DNA from: Ruminococcus sp.
GTDB lineage: Bacteria; Bacillota; Clostridia; Oscillospirales; Ruminococcaceae
Direction: 5' to 3'
NCBI RefSeq assembly: GCF_019423705.1
Contig: NZ_JAHZAX010000001.1
Span: forward strand, 127,998 to 191,997
Length of the DNA: 64,000 nt
A program made the translations under genes and the position numbers. The notes beneath the pieces are model-generated. The model did not search any database, was not told the origin of the DNA, and saw nothing but the letters and a program-made list of their open reading frames with translations. Shown one piece after another: positions 49,940 through 58,100 of this stretch (position 1 is its first letter; each line of letters starts with the position of its first letter).

Positions 49940-51033
49940 TGGAAATCAGACTTGAAGAACATACGATCAGAGAAATATTCGATGGGTACAAAGATAGTGC
50001 AGATAACGGAGTTATTGCATTTGGTGGAAAACTTAACGTCAGACCAGCCTTTCAGCGAGAGTTTGTTTATAAGGAAAAAGAACGCAATGCCGTCATCGAT
50101 ACTGTGACAAAAGGCTTTCCTTTGAATGTGATGTATTGGTGCGAAGATGATAATGGAAACTATGAACTGCTTGACGGACAGCAAAGAACGATCAGCATTT
50201 GTCAGTATTGCAGCGGAGATTTTTCAATCAATAACAGAACTTTTCATAACCTCACCAATACTGAAAGAGAACGTATTCTGGATTACAAGCTTATGATCTA
50301 CATATGCAAAGGAAATGATCTTGAAAAGCTGGAGTGGTTCAAGACGATAAATATTGCAGGTGTAAAACTTGCTGATCAGGAACTGAGAAATGCGATTTAT
50401 ACCGGTCCATGGCTGACAGATGTCAAAAAATATTTTTCCAAGAATGGTTGTCCTGCATATAAGATCGGAAATAAATATCTCAGCGGTGAAATGATCCGTC
50501 AGGATTATCTTGAAAAGGCAATCAAGTGGATCGCTTCAAAAGAAAATAAGAGGATTGAAGAATATATGTCAGAACATCAGCATGATTCAGACGGCACTGC
50601 ATTATGGCTTTATTTCCAGAACGTTATTTCATGGGTGAACACACTCTTTCCGAAATATCGAAAGGAAATGAAAGGGCTTGAATGGGGATTGTTTTATAAT
50701 GTGTTTGGAAATAATTCCTATAACCCAAATGTGTTAGAGGAAAGAATAACCGAACTTATGGCAGATGATGATGTAACCTCTAAAAAAGGGATTTATGAGT
50801 ATCTTTTAAGCGGAAAAGAAAAAGTTCTCAGCATCAGAGCATTTACCGATAGTCAGAAAGCTACTGCTTATGCCAAACAAAATGGAATCTGTCCGATTTG
50901 TCAGAAACATTTTGAACTCGACAGAATGCATGCCGATCACATCACTCCCTGGCACGCAGGCGGAAAGACCGTTCCGGAGAACTTGCAGATGCTTTGCAGG
51001 GATTGTAATTTGAAGAAGTCGGGACAGGAATAA
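49939..51033 (+). CDS. DUF262-HNH endonuclease
   Basis: 364 residues. The DUF262 domain occupies about 1-300 with NVRPAFQREFVYKEKERNAVID and the DGQQRTIS motif (residues 79-83 DGQQR), the ParB-like nucleotide-binding signature of GmrS/SspE-type proteins. The C-terminus (about 316-364) is an HNH nuclease: CPICQKHF, HADHITPWHAGG and MLCRDCN. Its ATG overlaps the methyltransferase stop (TAATG), so the two are coupled. Probably the DNA-cutting partner of a modification-dependent or restriction-modification system. Confidence 0.85.
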   Translation: MEIRLEEHTIREIFDGYKDSADNGVIAFGGKLNVRPAFQREFVYKEKERNAVIDTVTKGFPLNVMYWCEDDNGNYELLDGQQRTISICQYCSGDFSINNRTFHNLTNTERERILDYKLMIYICKGNDLEKLEWFKTINIAGVKLADQELRNAIYTGPWLTDVKKYFSKNGCPAYKIGNKYLSGEMIRQDYLEKAIKWIASKENKRIEEYMSEHQHDSDGTALWLYFQNVISWVNTLFPKYRKEMKGLEWGLFYNVFGNNSYNPNVLEERITELMADDDVTSKKGIYEYLLSGKEKVLSIRAFTDSQKATAYAKQNGICPICQKHFELDRMHADHITPWHAGGKTVPENLQMLCRDCNLKKSGQE

Positions 51034-51055
51034 TAGAATATATAGGCGAATTCCC

Positions 51056-51084
51056 TTGAAATAACACGGTTATCGTGGTATAAT
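51056..51084 (+). promoter_or_regulatory. Promoter of the DUF6414-AAA pair
   Basis: TTGAAA, 17-base spacer, TATAAT. The spacer has an inverted pair CACG-GTTAT-CGTG, a possible operator. Confidence 0.7.
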
Positions 51085-51150
51085 GTAGATATACTGGATA
51101 ACAGTGTTGTTTCAGGGGGATTTTTATCTTCTTTTTGAATGGAGGTTCGC

Positions 51151-51978
51151 ATGAGTAGTACATCAAATATTTTTTTGAAGATCATATATTTTGATGAGAT
51201 GTTTGTTTCTGACTTTATGCAAGTTATTGCAGGTGGAGAGTTGAAGAAGACAACAGAATTTATATCAGAGGTTAATTCGGAAATAGAAGGAAATGCTTCT
51301 ATGGACGCTGGAATCGGTACAGAGCAGAGCGGATTATCTAAGATTTTTAGTTTTTTAAGCGGTGGTAAAATCAACATTGAGGTTGGAGCGGATGCTAATG
51401 CTATGAGAAAGTCAGAGCGTTTAGCTAAGAATATCCTTGAAAACACCTTATTAGCTGATTTTATTGCTTTACTTGAATCAGATAAACGTCGAACCAAGAA
51501 TAAGAGATGTGAAGGTATCAAAAAATTCTCAAATATTAAAGTTCGACCTGAAAAGAACTCTTTTGCATATATGATGTTAATCGCTCCATATATGAGTATG
51601 ATCAATGGGCAGCTACCATTAACAACAAACGATGGACAAGCTATGCAAATTGATGTTACAAAAATAGAAGAAGCTATTGAAAAAGGCCGAGGATATTATG
51701 ATTTTATTGCAGACCACAACGGAAAAGAAATAGTACTTAGATTTAACAGAACTGCTTTCAGAAACAGTTATACAATGTCCGATCTCCCCAAAATGCAGTT
51801 GACTTACTATGGTATTCATGTAGGGCAAATAGATAAGTCAGATTTACAGGTTCAGAAAGAATTTGAATTTGGTACCTCTACAGTATCATCACGAGCAAAT
51901 TATGCTGATGGTGAAACAAATGATACTTCATCAAAGCTCGATGTTTATGACATTGTATTGGCTGGGGTAGTTGAATGA
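51151..51978 (+). CDS. DUF6414-family protein
   Basis: 275 residues. The opening KIIYFDEMFVSDFMQVIAGGELK fits the DUF6414 pattern, with an early YFDE and GG. A Gly/Ser-rich middle (about 50-85, with low-complexity VEGNAS-type and GGKINIEVGADA sequence) and a helical segment follow. The C-terminal half is beta-rich. No catalytic motif is evident. GGAGG is five bases before the ATG. It is co-translated with the AAA+ gene (overlap ATGA). Its function is unknown; physical partnership with the ATPase is inferred. Confidence 0.65.
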   Translation: MSSTSNIFLKIIYFDEMFVSDFMQVIAGGELKKTTEFISEVNSEIEGNASMDAGIGTEQSGLSKIFSFLSGGKINIEVGADANAMRKSERLAKNILENTLLADFIALLESDKRRTKNKRCEGIKKFSNIKVRPEKNSFAYMMLIAPYMSMINGQLPLTTNDGQAMQIDVTKIEEAIEKGRGYYDFIADHNGKEIVLRFNRTAFRNSYTMSDLPKMQLTYYGIHVGQIDKSDLQVQKEFEFGTSTVSSRANYADGETNDTSSKLDVYDIVLAGVVE

Positions 51979-53105
51979 TTGAAAAAATAGAAATTTATTG
52001 GGGAGCTGATAGGGATTTTGAATCAGCTACAGAATCATTAGAAAATGCATATTTTCTAACTGATGTGATTGCCCATATAAATAAAACAGATATACAGATC
52101 AGTGGAATACCTTCTTCACAAGAAAACCCTATGGAAGTTGAGAATCTAATAATACATACTGATGACTACGGCGGTATCAAAGAATGGGCAGTGCTTGGAT
52201 TCTCAAATAATGTTTTGCTTCATTTGAAAGTGAATATAAAAAACATTTGGTTGTGTAATCCGCCAGATAAGATATACAAGGATATCATAAGGACATTTGA
52301 AAGCGCTATTATTCATGAGCACAAACACGAATATAAAGCAATTACTATAGAAGACATGAAAAGAATTGCAGAAGGATTTAATAAAGCTGTTATAGGGCAG
52401 CCTCATGTAATTAAGCAAGCTCTCTCATCTATTTATACATTAAAAAGTATAAAACGCAAACGTCCTGTCACGTTATTGTTTCTAGGCGATTCAGGCATTG
52501 GCAAGACTGAAACAGCTAAATATATAAGCGAGTGCCTAGGATCGAATATGGTTAGAATACAATTTTCTATGCAACAAACTAATAGTGCATATCAATATAT
52601 TTTTGGTGCTGAACATGGTGAAGATAGTCTAGCAAGAGAATTAATAAGACGTAGTTCAAATGTTATCCTTCTCGATGAATTTGACAAAGTAGTACCGTCG
52701 TTTTACAATGCATTTTATCAGATGTTTGATGAAGGCGTATTTGTTGATTCAAATTATTCTGTGGATGTATCACAGTGTATTATAATATGCACAACAAATT
52801 ATAGAACTGTAGAAGAAGCCGAAAAGAACCTTGGTACTCCTATTTATTCCCGTTTTTCTAAAGTAGTGATTTTTAAGCCTATTAGCATAGAGGATAAACT
52901 TACTATCGCAAGTAACCGCTATGCAGAAGTAATTGATAATTTGGATGATGAAGATAAGGCTTTAATTGAAAGCAATGGAGTGCTTCTGTTTTTTGAAAAA
53001 GCAATAAGAGAAGGAAGTTATCCTAATATGCGTATGCTAAGAAATGATATTGAGGATGCAGTAAACTTAGAAATATTAAAGGCAAGAGGTATCATCCCCT
53101 CTTGA
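51975..53105 (+). CDS. ClpB/ClpA-C-type AAA+ ATPase, single module
   Basis: 376 residues. Residues 1-135 are an unrecognised domain. The AAA+ module starts VIGQPHVIKQAL (137-150), the usual Clp beginning. Walker A is GDSGIGKT (171-178), Walker B VILLDEFD (230-236), sensor 1 CTTN (272-275) and the arginine finger in YSRFSK (about 293). It is a second-type Clp AAA domain alone, not a full ClpB or ClpX. The pairing with DUF6414 and the position in a defence cargo suggest a remodelling ATPase. Confidence 0.82.
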   Translation: MIEKIEIYWGADRDFESATESLENAYFLTDVIAHINKTDIQISGIPSSQENPMEVENLIIHTDDYGGIKEWAVLGFSNNVLLHLKVNIKNIWLCNPPDKIYKDIIRTFESAIIHEHKHEYKAITIEDMKRIAEGFNKAVIGQPHVIKQALSSIYTLKSIKRKRPVTLLFLGDSGIGKTETAKYISECLGSNMVRIQFSMQQTNSAYQYIFGAEHGEDSLARELIRRSSNVILLDEFDKVVPSFYNAFYQMFDEGVFVDSNYSVDVSQCIIICTTNYRTVEEAEKNLGTPIYSRFSKVVIFKPISIEDKLTIASNRYAEVIDNLDDEDKALIESNGVLLFFEKAIREGSYPNMRMLRNDIEDAVNLEILKARGIIPS

Positions 53106-53260
53106 CAACCGCCCCAATCTGCGCTATAATACCAAATAAGGAGCAAGCCACCAGGCACACATTGCCTCCACAAGTTGCACAGCTCATTATCAAACGTGCT
53201 AACAAAATGATAACGGAGCATCAGCAGCCAAGTACAATACAGAACAAAATGTATAATTGA
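53102..53260 (+). CDS. Small ORF or gene remnant, unknown
   Basis: A 52-codon reading starts at TTG overlapping the AAA+ stop and contains PPQVAQLIIKRANKMITEHQ. There is no clear ribosome site. It could be the remnant of an older gene left at the right end of the element. The remainder of 53106-53315 is AT-rich and holds the CTAAAC-AAAATC-GTTTAG hairpin (53281-53298), near the right end. Confidence 0.3.
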   Translation: MTTAPICAIIPNKEQATRHTLPPQVAQLIIKRANKMITEHQQPSTIQNKMYN

Positions 53261-53280
53261 GATACCACAGCTCAAATTCC

Positions 53281-53298
53281 CTAAACAAAATCGTTTAG
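53281..53298. promoter_or_regulatory. Inverted repeat near the right end of the element
   Basis: CTAAAC-AAAATC-GTTTAG, 18 bases before the right direct repeat; possible recombination protein site. Confidence 0.4.
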
Positions 53299-53315
53299 TC
53301 TGAAGGGCGATTTGA

Positions 53316-53328
53316 GGAGTGGGAATAA
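53316..53328. repeat. attR core: right end of the guaA element
   Basis: GGAGTGGGAATAA identical to the last 13 bases of guaA. Confidence 0.8.
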
Positions 53329-53361
53329 TTTCCTATATAGTTTTATACTTTATTGATCTTA

Positions 53362-53398
53362 AAGAACCTAGCTTTTGTTGAAGCTGGGTTCTTTTTTT
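53362..53398 (+). terminator. Displaced guaA terminator
   Basis: AAAGAACC-TAGCTT-...-AAGCTGGGTTCTTTTTTTG: a strong stem and T run. It lies 34 bases after attR, where the guaA terminator should be without the element; no other plus-strand gene ends here except the cargo. Confidence 0.8.
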
Positions 53399-53501
53399 GC
53401 TTTACTATTACGGACGTTACTGCTGGGTTGGATCGCAGTTACTGACGTTACGTTTGCGTGTCGCAAAATTGCTTCGCTATTTGTCACTTTCCATTTTAAA
53501 A

Positions 53502-53550
53502 TCCATCGCCGCTAGGCGATACTTTCATTCCTCACTCCTCATTCCTCACT
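53502..53550. repeat. ATCGCC hairpin repeat, copy 7
   Basis: CCATCGCCGCTAGGCGATACT with an ATTCCTCACTCCTC tail. Directly before it is a GTGTCGCAAAATTGC copy like those at 2667 and 34798. Confidence 0.75.
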
Positions 53551-53578
53551 AAAACAGCCCTATGCGAACTAAAAAACA

Positions 53579-53607
53579 TTGACAAAATGTGCTTTTAGTG
53601 TTATTAT
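53579..53607 (+). promoter_or_regulatory. Promoter of serS
   Basis: TTGACA, 17-base spacer, TATTAT, about 55 bases upstream of the start. No T-box motif was seen in the short leader. Confidence 0.75.
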
Positions 53608-53664
53608 TATAAGGATAGATATTGCGGCATTATTCGCTTTCGCCGCCAAAAGGAGTATGTTAAA

Positions 53665-54948
53665 ATGATAGACATTAAGCTTATCCGTACTAATCCGGAG
53701 CTTGTTAAGGAAAACATCAAAAAGAAATTTCAGGACGACAAACTCGTACTCGTTGACGAGGTCGCTAAGTTCGACGAAGAGTTCAGAGCCGCTAAAACTA
53801 AGGCTGATGAGCTCAGAAATAAAAGAAAGGTTATGAGCAAGCAGATCGGCGGTCTTATGGCTAAGGGTCAGAAGGACGAGGCCGAGAAGGTCAAGGCTGA
53901 GGTTTCCGCTATCGGTGTTGAGCTTGACGCTATGGCTGAAAAGGAAAAAGACCTTGAAGCCAAGATTCGTGAGAGAATGCTCGTTATCCCTAACATCATC
54001 GACCCAAGCGTTCCTATCGGCAAGGACGACAGCGAAAACGTTGAGATCGAAAAGTTCGGCGACCCATTCGTTCCTGATTACGAGATTCCATATCACGTTG
54101 ATATTATGGAAAGCTTTGACGGCATTGACCTTGACAGCGCAAGAAAGACTTCCGGCAACGGCTTCTATTACCTCAAGGGCGATATCGCAAGACTTCACTC
54201 TGCTATTCTCTCATATGCAAGAGATTTTATGATCGACAGAGGTTTTACTTACTTCATTCCTCCTTATATGATCCGTTCTGACGTTGTTACAGGCGTTATG
54301 AGCTTTGCTGAAATGGAAGGTATGATGTACAAGATCGAGGGCGAAGACCTTTATCTTATCGGTACTTCTGAGCACTCTATGATCGGCAGATTTATCGACA
54401 CTATTATCCCAGAGGGCGAGCTGCCTAAAACGCTTACAAGCTATTCACCTTGCTTCAGAAAAGAAGTCGGCGCACACGGCATTGAAGAGAGAGGTGTTTA
54501 CAGAATACACCAGTTCGAGAAGCAGGAAATGATCGTTGTCTGCAAGCCGGAGGACAGTATGGCTTGGTATGACAAGCTTTGGCAAAATTCTGTTGATTTC
54601 TTCCGCTCACTTGATATCCCAGTAAGAACTCTCGAATGCTGCTCGGGCGACCTTGCTGACCTCAAGGTCAAGAGCTGCGACGTTGAAGCTTGGAGCCCAA
54701 GACAGAAGAAGTATTTTGAAGTTGGTTCTTGCTCAAATCTCGGCGACGCACAGGCAAGACGTCTTGGTATCAGGATCAAGGGTGAGGACGGCACAAAGTA
54801 TTTCGCTCACACTCTTAACAACACAGTTGTTGCTCCGCCAAGAATGCTTATCGCTTTCCTTGAGAACAATCTCAATGCTGACGGCACAGTAAATATCCCA
54901 GAGCCACTCAGAATGTATATGGGCGGCAAGGATAAGATCACAAAGTAA
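53665..54948 (+). CDS. serS: Serine--tRNA ligase
   Basis: Class II aminoacyl-tRNA synthetase of 427 residues. The N-terminal long coiled coil (about 30-100) binds tRNA-Ser. Motif 2 is SYSPCFRKEVGAHG, then HQFEKQEMIVVC, and motif 3 is NNTVVAPPRMLIAFLENN. AAAGGAG precedes the ATG. It charges tRNA-Ser in the cytoplasm. The gene is monocistronic, with a promoter and terminator, just downstream of the integrated element. In Bacillus serS is close to the origin. Confidence 0.97.
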   Translation: MIDIKLIRTNPELVKENIKKKFQDDKLVLVDEVAKFDEEFRAAKTKADELRNKRKVMSKQIGGLMAKGQKDEAEKVKAEVSAIGVELDAMAEKEKDLEAKIRERMLVIPNIIDPSVPIGKDDSENVEIEKFGDPFVPDYEIPYHVDIMESFDGIDLDSARKTSGNGFYYLKGDIARLHSAILSYARDFMIDRGFTYFIPPYMIRSDVVTGVMSFAEMEGMMYKIEGEDLYLIGTSEHSMIGRFIDTIIPEGELPKTLTSYSPCFRKEVGAHGIEERGVYRIHQFEKQEMIVVCKPEDSMAWYDKLWQNSVDFFRSLDIPVRTLECCSGDLADLKVKSCDVEAWSPRQKKYFEVGSCSNLGDAQARRLGIRIKGEDGTKYFAHTLNNTVVAPPRMLIAFLENNLNADGTVNIPEPLRMYMGGKDKITK

Positions 54949-54971
54949 TAAAGTGATAAATTACGCAATAT

Positions 54972-55010
54972 AAGAAAACGGACAGACGAAAAAATCGTTT
55001 GTCCGTTTTT
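54972..55010 (+). terminator. Terminator of serS
   Basis: AAACGGACA-GACGAAAAAATCGTT-TGTCCGTTTTTG: 8-bp stem with T tail. Confidence 0.85.
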
Positions 55011-55045
55011 GTTTGTGTATCTCATAACGCAAACATACAAAAAAG

Positions 55046-55067
55046 AGGCGACCATTGGTCGCCCCCC
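55046..55067. repeat. GGGCGAAC-type repeat, short copy
   Basis: GAGGCGACC-ATT-GGTCGCCCCCC after the serS terminator. Confidence 0.6.
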
Positions 55068-55081
55068 AAAAAAATCAGAAT

Positions 55082-55137
55082 TCATCGCCAAAGGCGATAC
55101 CTTAATTCCTCAATCCTCACTCCTAATTCCTCACTAA
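55082..55137. repeat. ATCGCC hairpin repeat, copy 8
   Basis: TTCATCGCCAAAGGCGATACC with a diverged octamer tail, next to the 3' end of the giant surface-protein gene. Confidence 0.7.
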
Positions 55138-55150
55138 CAAGGCGAGAAAT

Positions 55151-58100
55151 TTAGAAGCGGCGTTTCTTTCTTACGATAAGAACGACAATGAGGACTATCA
55201 CCGCAAGCAAACCTGCTGCTGAACCGATGAGAAGGGGTCTGTTTGTGTAGAACAGTACCCAACGGCTCGTTGTTACACGGACGTTGTCAAAGGTCTGCTT
55301 GCTTGAGTTGCCTGCCATATCCTTGTATGATACCTCAACGCTGAGCTCTTCACCGTTGTTTGCGTTTATCGAGAATGTGAAAGGCTCTGCGCTCTTTTGC
55401 ATTTGCGTTACCTTGTCTGTGTCCCAGCTGTATGCGTCCTCGCCGTTTATCTTTACTGATACTTCGGAAAGAGCAACGTTGTCTGTAACGCTCATTTTTA
55501 CGTCTTTCTTTGCGGTGTTGTATACCTTGCCGCTCTCAAAGTCTGATACTACGCAGACCGGAACCGTGGTGTCTACCGCAAAGCTCAGCTCTGCGCCCTT
55601 GCTTGCGCTGTCTGAGATGTTTTCAGCCTTATCGGTGGATACAACTGCGATGTTATATACGCCGTCGTCCGCAAAGACGTCACGCTCGATCGTGTACTTG
55701 TACTGATACCATTCGCCGTCCTTGCTGACCTTTTCACGCTTATAGCCGCTCTTGTCAAGGTCAAGGTTCTTGTTGTCTCTGAACACGTTTATTGTGGTAT
55801 CCTGCGGGAGGACTTCGTCAACGTTGGTCTCATAGATGACAACTCTCGAGGAAGCTGCAAGGTACTTGCCGTTGTTGTCGGCGGTGTTTTCATCGAATGT
55901 GAATACTGAGCCGTTTCGGTTCACGGAGAATGTCATAACCTCTTCGCCGTCGAACTTTACGTCCTTGCCGTTGATATCAGCGGCTTTACAAATGTTGTCC
56001 GACTTGTCCTTTACTGTGCAGTAAAGTGTGTAAATTCCGTCGTCTTTGAGATCGTCAAAGGTGAAAGTCTCTCCGCCGTCCTTCTTTTTCTCGGTAGGCT
56101 TGAGGGTGTTTTCCTTATAGCCCTTTTGGTCTGCGGCGATGTACTTGAGGTAGACCTCCGCAGAGCTGAGGTTGATGTCAGCCGCTGTAATGCTGAGGCT
56201 GAGCTTATCGCCGTTGTTTGCTGAATTCGGCTCAATGCCGCTTATTGCAAGGGTCGGCTCGGTGTTGTCGATAGTGAAGCTGTATGAAGCCTGCTGTGCG
56301 CACTCGTTGCCAGCCTTGTCACGACCTGTAACTGCAACTGTGTAATCTGCGTCCTTTGTGAAGCTTATTTCGGCGGTATGGGTATCGCCGCTGGACTTCC
56401 ACTTGCCTAATGTCGGCGTTTCAACGGCCTTGCCGTCCTTTGTGGAAGTGAGCGTTATCTTCATACGCTTTTCATCAAAGTTGTGCTCGTTTACTGTGAT
56501 CGTGCAAAGTCTTGAACCGCTGTAAAAGCCCTTTTCGGCGGTCTTTTTGTCAAACGTCACGTCAATGGCAGGTCTTGTCTTGTCGATTGTGAAAGACTTT
56601 GGCGACTTTGAGCTGCCGAAATCTGCGTCCTTTGCGGCGTTTGAAGCATTATCCGTGCAGGATATATCAAATGTATAATCGCCGTCAGCAGAGAACGTAA
56701 CTTGTGCTGTGTGAGTAGTTTGGTCTGGGTCTGCGCTGTTTTCATTTGTCGTCCAGCCGCTTATCTTAGGGGCTGTGGAAGAAGACTGTATGCTTATCTT
56801 CACCTTATCGGGGTCGAAATTGCGCTCTCTGATAGTGATGTACGCAATTCTGTCGCCGTTGTAGATATCCGTATAGGAAGCGTCGGGGTTATTGTTGTCA
56901 TATGCGACTGTGATAGTCGGCGCTGTGGTATCTATTTTAAGGCTTATGTTCTGTGTGGAATAATTTCCGCTGTTGTCATAAGCTGTGACCTCGACTGTGA
57001 TATCATTTGAATTGTTCTGTGCGGAGTCAACTGTTATGCTGCCTGTCCAGCTTGTTGAAAGGTCACTCTTTCTTGTGTCGTCCTTTGCTGTGAAGCTGTA
57101 AAGGGTTCCGCTCTGGGTAACTCTGCCGCCGTTTCTTACACGATAGGAAACTGTTTTAAGTCCCGAATAAACGTTGTTTTCGGCAATAGCTTCCTTTACG
57201 CTGATGTTTACAGGTACAGAGCCGTTGTAGATCTTAGAGCTGTCCGTGCCCGAAATTGCGATAGAAGGCGATTTTGTATCAACTATAATGCCGTTTGAGT
57301 TTATATAGCTTACGTTGCCTGCCAAGTCTGTTATCTTTGCATAAACGACTGACTGAGTGTTGTTATCGAGTGTGATATCGGAGCTGTTTTTCCAGCCTGT
57401 TTCACTTGCAAGTTCGCCGATAGTCTTTTCATCATATGCGATGATATACTGAGCGGACTCAGCGCCGCTGAGGTTATCCGCTGATGAAAGGCTGCCCTCG
57501 AGAGCCTTATCGCTGAAACGTGAAAATGTTATTCCGCCGAAGAAGCCCGACCAATCTGAAACGCCGTTTATTGAGATAGTGCCTGTTGGTGCGGTCTTGT
57601 CAATAACGAAATCGCTGACGGCTTTCTGTCCGCTTGTAATATCCTTTGAGGAATTCTCCGCAAGGTCCTTGCAGGACACGCCGAAGGTATAATTCTTTTC
57701 GTCTGAGAATTTGATCTCAGCGGTATGGGTATCGCCGCTATTTTTCCACTTGACGGACTTTGAATAGCCCTCGCCTGTGAATGTTACCTTGTCGGCGTCA
57801 AAATTGCGCTCTGTGATGGTGATAGTTGCGGTACGGTCACGGCCGAAATACTTTGCATTTCTTGCGTTGTTGTTATCAAACTGAACCTTGACTGTCGGCG
57901 CTGTTTTATCGATAACAAATTCTGAGAAATTTTCTGCTATGTTGCCGATCTCGTCCTCTGCCGTTACGGAAAGGGTGTAAACACCGTCGGCTGTGAAGTC
58001 ATATTTTGCTGTGTAATAAGACTGTCCGCCCTGCTCTTTATAGGTATAGCCAAGCTCCTTGAAAGTCTTGATGGTCTTTTTGCCGTCCTTTGTGACGATA

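Larger units (their letters stand above)
39828..53328. mobile_element. Integrative mobilizable element inserted in guaA
   Basis: 13.5-kb element between exact 13-bp direct repeats. The left part encodes an XRE repressor, excisionase-like protein, tyrosine integrase, MobC-like protein, RepA-like ATPase, MobV relaxase and TnpV-like protein. There are no conjugation (type IV secretion) genes, so it would need a helper for transfer. The right part (45.5-53.1 kb) is visibly AT-richer cargo with three defence-like modules. The 3' end of guaA is a known integration hot spot for genomic islands. The terminator expected after guaA is found directly beyond the right repeat. Confidence 0.88.

Noticed and set aside
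39841..53315. The element as a prophage or a self-transmissible conjugative element
   Set aside because: No capsid, tail, terminase or type IV secretion genes are present; only mobilization functions are seen.
53580..53664. T-box leader for serS
   Set aside because: Only about 55 bases lie between promoter and start, and there is no T-box consensus or antiterminator.
41..55137. CRISPR array from repeated ATTCCTC units
   Set aside because: The units are octamers without unique spacers, and the copies are dispersed; no cas genes are present.
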